Positions 13,605-24,516 of a stretch of 64,000 nucleotides of DNA are shown one piece after another. The number at the start of each line of letters is the position of its first letter. Position 1 is the first letter of the stretch. Origin of the DNA: Enoplosus armatus (lineage: Eukaryota; Chordata; Actinopteri; Centrarchiformes; Enoplosidae); NCBI RefSeq assembly GCF_043641665.1, contig NC_092186.1, forward strand, positions 16,511,001-16,575,000. The letters are read 5' to 3'. The translations under genes and the position numbers were made by a program. The notes below the pieces were generated by a model. That model was given only the letters and a program-made list of their open reading frames with translations. It made no database searches and had not been told where the DNA came from.

Positions 13605-16600
13605 CGCAGCATATGGAACAGAGAGGCCTAGTCCAAAAAGTTTTAAAAAGTCCAGATCAAGAAAAGACATAAAATAAATCAATAAATGATCAACCTGAGT
13701 CCTATGATCCCTACAGACAGACAGAGTCAGAGTTTGTGTGTGTGCTGGAGGGAAGATGAGATCTTAGTCACTAAGACTTAGTGTCAGGATGGACTGATGA
13801 TCCCACAGAGTTCAGTTCAGATCCTTCAGGCACTGGTACACTCCCTTTATACAAAGTCTGTGGTACATTCAGAAGAACTGCATCCTGACAGTTTTCTGTG
13901 TTTACACAGTGAAACTGCCCTCATCTGGGATCAAGAGCAGGGTAATGACATGCTACTGAAGTCAGAACCACCTGTTCTTACCAGTTGGGAACTGCGTACG
14001 TCCTCGTCATTGATGGGTTTTTCAAAAGGAGTGCATGAGTCATGGCATTTTTTTAAAGATTGAGAAAGGTCTATGGCTGTGGACCAAAAACATGATATGG
14101 TACAGCAGAATCATAACTGTTTCTAACAATCACATTTTAAGGACTGTTGCTGTGAAAACAAGTGTATTATGTTGCAAAGCATTACTTTTCAGTCATGTAT
14201 AAATATGCAGGTCCTTATTTGTGCTCACAACTTTTACAGTGTGTTGTGAAACTACAGTCTTCTTATTTTCTTCTTTCTGAAATGTTTGTAGAAAAGAACA
14301 TTTACTGTTTATGTGGTCAAGACCACTCAAAATGCAGCCTGGCAGGTTCCAGGCCATTAAATTGAAGAAGAAAAATATAGGTTTTCCAATATAAAATATT
14401 CATTTGGGGGTGTACCAAGAATACCACATGAGGAAGAGCAAGTACCCATTGTACAGTACATGAAAAAGTGAAAAGTGAATCCGAATTACAGTAAAACAGA
14501 CTTACAGTGCAGGAAACAAAAAGACCATGTCCTCATCAAAATGCAACAAGAAAATTACAACTAGGGCAAAGGGTGGGGCCCTGTTGCGCAGGGAACACGG
14601 GGTTATAAGACAAAGGGTTAAGTTGATCAAAGGTTTCAGAAAACAAAGTCTTAAAGGCTTGACTACATCGTGCTCTACAGACACACAGGTGAATGTATCT
14701 TGCTGCCTGTAAAGTGAATCAACCTGAAATGTGTTGCAAACAAGTGGGATCATCACAAGTGCAGCACAAAAAACAGATGTGGTATGTTGAAATCCTGTTT
14801 CTGTATTTGTCACCTCTTGTTGGGTTATACTGGGGTTACTGTGCAGAGTAGACAAGTAAAGACGTGCAGCGCAGCAGAGATTACACATCAGTTTACTTGA
14901 AAATCATAACGTGTCCAGTTCCAGTTGAAGCAAGCTGGAATTTGCAGAAGGGGCATGTTTATTATCACAAGACAGTGAGTCATGGATTAAGTGAGAAGAA
15001 GGTTTCACTGTCAATCTTACTGGGACAATCATCTGTCTTCTGCAAAGTGTGTATCAATCAATGCGTGACTGTGTAACCCATATTACTGAAGCCATGCTCT
15101 CAATAACTGATGCAATGAGTGTGTTGTGAGGAACGCATATACAGCTTCCAGTGTCATTGTGCTGCCACCAGCATGTTACTGTGCAGCAAACATGCGGCAC
15201 CCCGCAAGTCAGCTGGCACAGAATCAAGCCGCTCACATTGATTACAGGCTCTGTAAGTCTTCTTACAGTCAGCAGGCCGTGCTGTAGCCAGCTGAAGACT
15301 AACACATGAAAACTGTTTTATTCAGTGGTGCCAGAAATTCTCTGTGTATTTTTATGACAGACAGAGCATAATATTAGTATCATCACTGCTTCATGAGCAG
15401 GAATTTGGTAATACAGATTTCAGGCTTGTCATATTCTATATCTTTCTTATTGTTAACAAATCCCATGAAAAGAACAAAACCAACAGTACGTCGCCAAAGC
15501 CTGATATAACTTATTACTCTGTGCCATAGAGCTGCATAATTGTACAAAAACTGTTAAAAACCACGAGGCACACTGTTGCACGGGGTGACATGTTTCTTCT
15601 TTACGATGAACATGTTTATTTTGAGTCAATCACACATACACTGTCCAGAGGTCTGTACAACGAAGCAAGTTCAACATACCCAAGATGTCTTTTCGTTGTC
15701 TGGCTTCACTAAGCCTAACAACCGCGATCACGCTAAGCGGTCACATGACGGTGGTTAGTCAACCCAGCGTTTCCCAATCTAGGCACGAGCGTGTTCACAT
15801 GAAAGGGGCGGGATTTGCAGCAAATACAACAGACAAATGGACAAATACAAATAAGTTTAACACATCATCCAGGGTAAAAGCATCACAGCTGCAGCTGCCA
15901 AATGCAGGAAGGACAGCTGGCAAAAAATCACCAGAGGGCCTAGAATAAAGAAAAAAATTCTTAAATTAAATTTAAGTTATAATTTGTAACATTTTTATAC
16001 CAGTAAAGTTCTACTTTGTGATGAAATAGTGATTTAGCCTATATTGAGTTGATTAGCTAATCTCTGACAATAATACTGTGCCTGGTGCTGTATGACTTTC
16101 CCAGAAAAATTCCAGGTGCAAAAAATTGTTTTATTGTTTTTTATTTCTTTGGATCAGACAGAATAAGAAGCATGAGCAGCGGTAGACAGAGAACAGAGCT
16201 TCACGTAGAGTACAAAACTCAAACATTGTGAACATAAATTCATATGAAGTCAGTGGTGTTATGCAAGAAGTACATACATTACAGTGAGTAGAAGGATGAC
16301 CGAGTGTTCAGACACAATGTTCAGGTTTGACCTGGAAACAGAAACTGAACCCCCACCTGCTCGCTCAAGGTTATGCTGATAACAGTATCAGTTCCTAAAA
16401 TATGTGTGCGAAATAGTGAAGTGGCGTAGAGATTATCTCTCTCCCGGGTGGCAACATCAGTCTCACAGATGTCATGTTTCAAAGCATCAGAAAACATTCA
16501 GACTGATCTTTTTTGAAAATGTGGGGAAACATCACCCATTCTGAGTGCACTCTAAAACTTGTAGGTTCAAATCAGGTCACTGTCTTCAGGGGCTTGACGG

Positions 16601-17714
16601 TTTCTAACTCAATCTCTAAAGGTTTATTTCTGGAGTTGCGGTTTAGACTAAGTGAAGTCAGGACCCCTGTGATTATGTTTGACTCTTAGTCCTCTACTTA
16701 AACCTGGCTGCTGCTGAAAATACCATATGTAAAGTCCACACACGCTACCTAGAGACACAACCCTCACAGCCACACCACTTAACACACGCACACATTTCCC
16801 TGGAATAAGAGTAGGTTCTTGTAAAATTGTTGGTTGCTGTGAATGCCACCACTAATGACAGCAGCAGAGAGATGTCTGAATGACACAGACATGATGTAAT
16901 CTGCCGGTGGCAAGGGCACATCAGGGTGACTGGAGGTTTGGAAGAAACACTTCTCCCTCCAGGACAACACCTGCTGAGGTGTCCTTGAGACTCTGAGTGT
17001 GAATGTTAAACAGAGCAGATTTACAAAACAAGAGCTTAAATAGACCTCATCACAGCTACAAACTTTCCATGTTAGTCCAACAAAAAAGATGCTGAGTCAG
17101 CTGCACTGCCAACAGCATCGCAATGAGCAAAACATCCTGAAACATCAATGGCCCTTTGTGTTGAGTTTGATCAAAAAGAGTGATCCTTTACTGTCCCATT
17201 TTAAACAAAGCTCTGGGGTTCACGACCAGGTTGTTGTCTTCAGAGGCCGCGCTGATTTAAACACCTCTGGAGGGCTTTTTCCGGAGCCACCGAGGACACG
17301 AGCCAGAGCCAGGAGTAGATGAGGGTCAGGATCTTCTGCTCTCTTTCTTCTTCCTCTGGGTTGCATCCTGAGGCCGGGCGGCGGCGGCTGGAAATAGCCC
17401 AGACATGCAGGCCAAGTCAGAGCAGAGCCCTGTTGGTGTCGTCTCCTGTAAGACTTATTCAGCCGTGCCGCTAATCAGCAGAGACAGAGGAGGATGCAGG
17501 ACAGGAGCCAGACACAGATCAGCCTCTGCTGGGTGCAGCAGGCGACAGCAGTGTGCATGTGTGGAAACATGTGGGTGTAGATGTGGGTGTGCATGCATGC
17601 TTCCCTGTACGCAAATGCGTATGAGTAACTTTGAATATGTGCGTGTGTGTCGACAGGAGACAAGGGAGTGGCACGATTCAACTTGGATTCTCTCATCTTC
17701 CACACAACTTAATC
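10330..17714. other. Non-coding spacer with possible conserved patches
   Basis: No gene was recognised. Two stretches (11090-11240 and 12590-12870) are of mixed composition with homeodomain-like TAAT cores and look unlike the surrounding simple sequence. A short GC-rich patch (GGGCGGCGGCGG) lies near 17377. At 15680-15830 a block resembles fish repetitive DNA but was not classified. Confidence 0.5.
13541..13603 (+). repeat. (TG)n microsatellite, 63 bases uninterrupted
   Basis: Perfect TG dinucleotide run, likely highly variable in length. The Thr-His or Cys-Val frames through it are artefacts. Confidence 0.97.
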
Positions 17715-18165
17715 CAGAGGTGGAAAGTAAATATGTACATTTACTCAAGTACTGTACTTAGAGTAAGTACAAGTTTGAGGTACCTGTACTTTACTTACTG
17801 CTACTGCACTACATTTCAGAGGGAAATATTGTACTTTTTACTCCAATACATATTATTTCATAGCTATAATTGTTACTTTGCCAAAAGACATATAACAATC
17901 TTATAACATTGTTTTTTTAACCTTTATGGCTTGTGATCCCTTACAAACTGTGTCAAGTTGGGGCCTCATGTTTCCCACTCTAAACTTCTCAGAGGGTTTC
18001 ATTTAATTAATTGTTCAAGACCCAAATTATCCGGTATTTCACCACATTTTAGAGAAAAGCAAAAAGAAAAGGGAATACAAACGTTTGCAGCAGAACTGCA
18101 GTGAACAACCTATAAAGTAGATAAAACAAGCTCCACCTCGACAAGCTACAACAGTACCTCAAGTT
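17715..18165 (+). mobile_element. Left part of an anonymous teleost repeat
   Basis: Begins CAGAGGTGGAAAGTAAAT and continues with TTTACTCAAGTACTGTACTT, CACTACATTTCAGAGGGAAA and, near 18130, AAGCTCCACCTCGACAAGCT. These blocks are familiar from a very common percomorph short-element family. The piece stops near 18165, and the matching right end is found at 22965-23138. Confidence 0.6.
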
Positions 18166-19314
18166 CCATCCACCTTAAATCCTGGCTGCACTCAAACTTA
18201 AAATCATCACAGCACGGCGTCGTATGGATTCAATCACTCTTTCAATCAGTGTCATAGCAACCCATAAACATTACTAACACCTACACTGTGTACTTTCCTC
18301 CTGATGCTCATTATATTGGAATTAGACTCCACTGCGTGTTTCCCCACCCATTCACTCACAACATTTCCATTAGCAAAGCAATCAGACTGATTAGTAGTGG
18401 AATCAAGACGTTCATTTCAGTTCATTTCACTTTCAGTTTCTCTTCCTCTTTCACCACCTGCACTCGCTAAATGAATCAAAAAACATTTGAACATACAAAC
18501 ACATCATCTGTCTGCAGCGAATTAAAGTGCAGAGCTCCGCAAACTAACTGACCTTTTATCTCTGAGCTCCTTTCTCCTCCTAACAATCAAATCTGAAGGT
18601 ACTGAACGTGTACTCTTCAGCTTTTTAAAAGGGAAACTATTTTTAGACATTTCCTTCCACCAGATGACTGTACTGTATGCTCTGTATTTCTACTTGCAGT
18701 TTTGCTCAAGGAGAAATACTTGCAGCAATATCAGGTTCCCATTCTGTGACAGTTCAATCAGCACTTCCTGAGGACATCAGATGCTTTTGTCTTACTTCTT
18801 TGGTTTCTGATTTCAGGGGAGATTTTGTTCTTAATGAATTTCTGGCAAGCGGACTGTCGAATGCAAACAGTTTGACGCTTTTACGATTTGCAATTTCCAA
18901 ACACGTCTACTTTAGAACCTTGTTGTATTCATAATGACACAAAATGAAGATGTCTTTGTTTTTCTTGTCAAACTACATTATTTCGTTTGGCCAGTTATTT
19001 GAAAGGTGAATAATTTCAAAAGGATTTCATGACAGACACTAGAGCATAATAATAGATTTGACATCAGAAACATTTTTATGTTCATATTGCACAAGACTCT
19101 TGAGATCCAAGAAAGACCATAAAGTGCTTTGTGTACTTTTTGGTACTTGTGTTAGTAAGAGGATATAAATATGCATACAGATGCAAGTTGTGCTGAATAC
19201 AATCTGCTAATTTGACTGATGAAGACCTTAAAGCTAGTACACATGGGTGTAAACAATGCAGGATTTAAAATACTTAAAGAATCAACAAGTTGTTAAAGCT
19301 CAAGGATACACACA

Positions 19315-19535
19315 ATGTGTTTTGGTGAGTAAAACTGAATGTAAACATAACTTTTGTTCAGATATTACTGTTTGACAGAGCCAGAGTAGCTGTTTCCACC
19401 TGTTTCTCGTTGTGCTAAATTAAGCTAACTGACTGCTGGTGGTAGCTTCATATTTACTGTACAGACATAAACGTGGTATTGGTCTTCTCATCTAATTCTT
19501 TTGAAAAATGTTGAACTATTCCTTTAAATGGATGG
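19315..19535 (+). repeat. Dispersed teleost repeat, copy A
   Basis: Contains GTAGCTGTTTCCACCTGTTT, a TAAATTAAGCTAACTGACTG block, AGCTTCATATTTACTGTACA and a CTATTCCTTTAAA end. The same ordered blocks recur at 20730-20875, and the family is common in percomorph genomes. Class unknown. Confidence 0.6.
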
Positions 19536-20228
19536 TTTAAACATAACTTTTGTTTGTTTACAAGAAAACTCCACAGGGCACCTTTAAAAGTCTGTGATTT
19601 CTGAGGGATTTTAGGGACGTTTTTATTGCTCTTACTGGGAATTTATCTCATTCTGATTAATCTATTTTTCCAGTGTCTATTCTCTTTGTTCATTTCATAT
19701 CTCAGACAACACTCAGATTTGGGTTCAATTTGATGGATTGTGGCATTTCAGCATTGTATTTTTAGAGTATTACTAACTAGCCCAAGCTTTTGGAGGGCAC
19801 ACTGCATCATCTCTTCATTTGTCTTCCTGCATGTCAGATATGATAAGAGAACTGGAGCGTATTCCACTGCAGCCTTCTTAGTAAATCACTGTGGATAAGA
19901 CTGTCAGCTAACTGATTAAAAGTAAACAGTGGAGGCCAGCGTTTGGAGCTCCTTCGCACTTCCCTACTGGCTGCTCTCCGGGATTCTCAACTCTGTTTTT
20001 GCGTTTGGGCAAATATTTTCAGAGGTGTTCCTTGTAATACTCCTCAAAATCAGTTAATTATCTCCCAAGAGCCATTGTCTTATCTTGTTGACTGTACCAA
20101 GTCTGCGCAGCACAATGTGAGTGGAAGTTCACTTTTTAAATTTCCGAAGAATATGGCGCCACCTCCAGCTGATGCTGCAGTCCAGAGTGTGTGTGAGGTC
20201 AGCTGATCCTGTTTGAGGGAAGGAGGTT

Positions 20229-20252
20229 GACACACACACACACACACACACT
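20229..20252 (+). repeat. (CA)n microsatellite
   Basis: About 24 bases of CA. Confidence 0.9.
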
Positions 20253-20409
20253 CAGATACCAACACCAACACACAGTCCAGTGGGGCTTCTTTATCAGCAC
20301 TGAGTGAGTGCAGCCAGTGTGTGAGAGATGGTGAACGAACTGGACAAAGAGTGACAAAGAAAGAGAGGGGTGGCAGATGACAAGGCAAGGTTAGAAAAAC
20401 ACAGTTAAA

Positions 20410-20476
20410 AACACACATGCACACACACATACACCCACACACACACACACACACTCACTCACTCACTCACTCACTC
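20410..20476 (+). repeat. Compound (CA)n-(ACTC)n microsatellite
   Basis: Interrupted CA repeat (20410-20453) running directly into about six ACTC units (20452-20476). Confidence 0.93.
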
Positions 20477-20729
20477 AAAACACACATAGTCGAAACTTCT
20501 GTCCTGTTTCCTGTTTACAGCATTGCAATGGCTATTTTTGTCCTCTAGATGTATGAAGCAAGGCCTTCAACTTTAACAATAGAACAGAGTTAAGTTAAGA
20601 GAGCAGCCATTTAGACTGACAACACACTTAGGAGATAGTCAAACAACTGTCATTTCTTATCCATTTCCTGTTTGTTGTTGAATTTGAATCAAATTCAGAT
20701 ATATTTCAATTGTCCTCAAACTCTGGAAA

Positions 20730-20875
20730 GTTACTGCCAAGAAACAGCCCGGCTAGCTGTTTCCTCCTGTTTCCAGTCTTTGTGCTAAGCTAAGCTACCC
20801 AACTGCTGGCTGTAGCTTCATATTTACCATACAGACATGAAAGTGGACATGACATGAAAACTCTCACAAAGAAAG
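20730..20875 (+). repeat. Dispersed teleost repeat, copy B
   Basis: Same blocks as copy A: GGCTAGCTGTTTCC, GTGCTAAGCTAAGCTA, CTGTAGCTTCATATTTACC, ACAGACATGAAAGTGG. It is shorter and lacks the end seen in copy A. Confidence 0.6.
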
Positions 20876-21314
20876 TGAAAAATATGTCCCAAATTATTGA
20901 ACTAAGACGGATCTCTGTTTAGCGCTTCCTTCAAGGACATTCCTCTAGTAATCAGCAACTGCTTACTGTATAATCACAAAACAACAATGTATATCATTTT
21001 CTAGGTCACTCAAATAAATGTGTAGGTACTTACTGTCTGAGAACATTATCTCTACTCAGCCTTCATGCAGGGATTGGCTGAGGTTCATTGTTTTTTCTGT
21101 CTTTTTTTTCTGACAACAGACGTTGAAAACAGAAAAAAGGAAAACGTCCTCACTCTATATTTGGAGGAGGGTTAAAGGTGATGAGGGAGGTTGAAGAGTG
21201 CATGTCTCTGAATCAAGGAAAACATTTCAGTGCAGCAGTCTGCTCTGGCCCCGCTGCCTTCCGCCATGACGCCTGTTCATCCATCACACTTCCTGTGTGT
21301 GTATGCTGGACAGC

Positions 21315-21315
<1 letters not shown>

Positions 21316-21370
<55 letters not shown>
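21316..21370 (+). repeat. (GT)n microsatellite
   Basis: About 55 bases of perfect GT. Two CA runs follow in opposite sense at 21487-21524 and 21654-21686. Confidence 0.96.
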
Positions 21371-21372
<2 letters not shown>

Positions 21373-21485
21373 TTGCATGTTTGACCATTTTTATCTAAAT
21401 CTTTATGTGTTTTGTTTTGTATGTGCATGTTGCTCAGTCTCTACCCCCCTTCTGCATCTGTTTTTCATGCCCCTGCTTGTCTCAG

Positions 21486-21486
<1 letters not shown>

Positions 21487-21524
<38 letters not shown>
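21487..21524 (+). repeat. (CA)n microsatellite
   Basis: About 38 bases of perfect CA, complementary to the GT run at 21316-21370. Confidence 0.95.
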
Positions 21525-21528
<4 letters not shown>

Positions 21529-21651
21529 TTCCAACTGATAAATCACAGCTTTGTGAATGTGTCAGTTCAGACCCGCGAGGCTGCAATGTTCGAACATTTC
21601 TATTGTGTAAAGAGAAGAACTGAGAGGACAAACAACCAGGGATGAGAGACC

Positions 21652-21653
<2 letters not shown>

Positions 21654-21686
<33 letters not shown>
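21654..21686 (+). repeat. (CA)n microsatellite
   Basis: About 33 bases of CA, the second run complementary to the GT run at 21316-21370. Confidence 0.95.
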
Positions 21687-21689
<3 letters not shown>

Positions 21690-22964
21690 TACACGCACAA
21701 TAACACATTAAGTCAAGAAACAACAAAAACCCTAACCTGCTACCAGCTACTGAAGGTGTAGAATACAAAACCAGGCATGCACATAAAGTATACACATGTT
21801 GGCATTTGCATAGATGCTAATATATTTACACGCAAAACAATGCAGTTATTAATAGAATTCAAAGTAAAGTCGGTCTATATGGTCATTCCCAATAATGTTT
21901 TTTGTATTTTACACAGTTTGTACCGTACATATGTGTATATGTAACCGTGCTCAGCTACACTTCACTGTAACTGGTTGGTTCAATCAACCCTCGACTCTGC
22001 GTTGTGTTGAGAATGATGAACGGGAGGCTCTATTGTCTTTTTATGCCGCAGTTTATTGTCTGGACAGGAATACAAAATGTACTGGTCAGTCTTTTAGCTG
22101 GCTCGTTTCAGGCAGCTCACACACACAGCACACTACAAAAGATCAGCAAATTATTTTAGGTCAGAGGGTAGCTAGCTAACTTAGCAAATGCGTTATGCCG
22201 TTAATTGGACATTTTTAGCACTTAAAAGTACTGCAACTCACCACAGGCATGTCGCTCACAAACTGGTAATGCTTCTAAAGTTATTTAGATTATAGCATAG
22301 ATCATAGCAAGTGGAATCACATAAATCACAAACGAATCTGAAATAAAACAAATACATACATAATTGAAATATACTGTATGTGATAACTTCCATAAATGTG
22401 ATTCAGGTTTGCATATGTTCTGATTAGTTTCTTTTAATGATAGTAAAGGTTTATACCCACATACTCTGTTCATACACTTATTATCACTTCAAAGTTACTG
22501 TAACTTAGCACCAGGCAATTTCATGGAGTGGCAGCTCTGGGTGGCTGTGGGAGCTCTGTGTTTATGAAAGGAGGCTGTCACCCAATCAGAAATCATTTTC
22601 ATGACGCCTGTAAAATGTGCGCAACTCAAAACTAAATTTCTTCTGAGTGACAGGTCTTCTGGCTCCATCCAGCTTTCTCAGAATACACATGGAAAGTCTG
22701 CATTTTGACAGCTCCGAGGGAAAGCTCAAGTAGAAGTAATTGTTTGAAACTTTTTTATTCAGATATTATGCAATATGGAATGGGCAGTGAAATTATCTTT
22801 ATATGCAAACTGAACCAGCAATGCCTACTGTTTTGCATTTTAGGATTTGCATACATTCTTGGATTTGGGATGTGTTGAACTTGTGTTGTTCTGGTGGCTC
22901 AGTTGAAGTCACACACCATGTAACTGCACGTTCTTGAGGTTCCTATCTGGCCCGGAACCATTAT

Positions 22965-23138
22965 GAGTGATAATATATAATAGTAAAACAGTCACATGGG
23001 GCCATTTTTCTGCATTGAGTACTTTTACTTAAGCATAATTTTCAATGCAGGACTTTTACTTGTTACAGAATATTTTTACAGTGTGGTATTAGTACTTATA
23101 CTTAAGTAAAGGATCTGAATAATTCCTCCACAACTCTG
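22965..23138 (+). mobile_element. Right part of the same anonymous teleost repeat
   Basis: Contains TGCATTGAGTACTTTTACTT, GCAGGACTTTTACTTGTTAC and AAGTAAAGGATCTGAATAAT, ending TTCCTCCACAACTCTG. That end is a decayed inverted partner of the CAGAGGTGGAA left end at 17715. The piece begins about where the left part stops in the usual element. Confidence 0.6.
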
Positions 23139-23309
23139 CATTTCTATAAATTAACTACAGAATTACTATATATTTACTATAGAATTATTATGGGATTTCG
23201 ATAACCTTGTAATACTGTAGTAGCTTTCTCAACCACAAAGCTAATCTTTTAAATCTCAAAGACACGTGAAAATATGCAGGTTGTAGCTTTTACTTAATAA
23301 TAATCGAAG

Positions 23310-23420
23310 TGTCCTTGAGCAATACGCTGAACCCCAAATTATTCAATGGTTAGAGGCTCACAGGGTAGCTCGGCCACCGCTATATGAATGCTATCTATAT
23401 CTATTTACCATTGACTGAAT
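23310..23420 (+). repeat. Fragment of a common teleost repeat
   Basis: GTCCTTGAGCAATACGCTGAAC, then GGTTAGAGGCTCACAGGGTA and GCTCGGCCACC, in the order seen in a widespread fish repeat that often follows a tRNA-like head. No such head is preserved here. Confidence 0.5.
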
Positions 23421-23934
23421 GCTGTTGTTTTTAGCAGAATATATGATATGCTTGTAGTGGTTTAGTAGTGAAAGACCTGGGCCGGTAGTGTGTACAGCAA
23501 TGACCAGAGACTATTGTTAAGTCAACACTGGGGTTTTTGAGTGAAAGTGGAGACACAGACAGAGAGGGGATCACCCTCACACCTAAACAACATCTATTAA
23601 TCTCCTCCAACCACAACCCCAAACCTCCCCCTTCTTCCTTTTTCCCACACAGCAGCCATGAAGGCAGAAGCTCAGCGACAGGCTGCTTCAGATACCCTGT
23701 GTTGGGTATCTATTTTTAACCACATGCTTGTGTATGGGCAGAGTCAGCTTCGTGTGTTTCTTAGCGCTGAGCTCTGGCTTTTGCAACACAAATGCTGTAA
23801 ACCCATGTTTCCCATCCAGCCGCGGAGATAAGAGAGTTTCTGTTATTCGTGCAGACAGGCAGCCTCTGCACAACAATGAACCCTGCTGAAGACACACAGA
23901 GCTCAGACACATGCAAAACAAACACACACATTCT

Positions 23935-23952
23935 TTCTCTCTCTCTCTCTGT

Positions 23953-23988
<36 letters not shown>

Positions 23989-24021
23989 ATATTCTCTCCC
24001 ACACACACACACACACACACA
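23935..24021 (+). repeat. CT tract plus facing (GT)n and (CA)n runs
   Basis: A CTCTCT tract (about 23935-23950), a 31-base GT run (23957-23987), then after 12 bases a 22-base CA run (24000-24021). The GT and CA runs are mutually complementary and can fold into a long hairpin. Confidence 0.93.
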
Positions 24022-24484
24022 TAAACAAATGAGCACACTTGCAATGTTGGGGTTTGATTATTATTTTTAGACAGAAGCTGCTTGATATCAAGTATTTTTC
24101 CATTCAGAAAAATTTACCTTGATGATTCATTTTCCACAGAATGTTATTTATGTCGGGGTGGAAAATCATCTAAATGTAACTTTTACACCCTCTTTAATAA
24201 TAATAATCATTCAATCTGTTCAACAACACAAGCAAACAGAAAACCATTAAATGAGCATAGACTGGCACACAAGCATGAATAATACATGAGTACAGGCAAA
24301 CTCATGCCTGCAGACACACAGAAAGCATACTCACATTCACGCTCATGCTCTTTGCCACTTCTTTCTTCAGACCCAAAAGTGTTTATTAAAGGTGTGATGA
24401 GTGACACCAAACCAGCGACAGCAGCGGAAACCTTCGCTCTCAGGGGAGGACGCCCTCATTGCTGAGCTGAATCTCATCCCACCA

Positions 24485-24516
24485 GGTTGTTGTTGTTGTT
24501 GTTGCTGCTGCAGCTG
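24485..24516 (+). repeat. (GTT)n-(GCT)n triplet tract
   Basis: Short TTG/GTT triplet repeat merging into GCTGCTGCAGCTG. Confidence 0.8.

Larger units (their letters stand above)
18166..22964. other. Spacer between two halves of a split repeat
   Basis: Holds two copies of a dispersed repeat and six microsatellites. No intact transposase, reverse transcriptase or host gene was recognised. Confidence 0.55.

Noticed and set aside
16561..16581. tRNA T-arm-like GGTTCAAATC
   Set aside because: No A box, anticodon arm or pairing acceptor stem could be found upstream.
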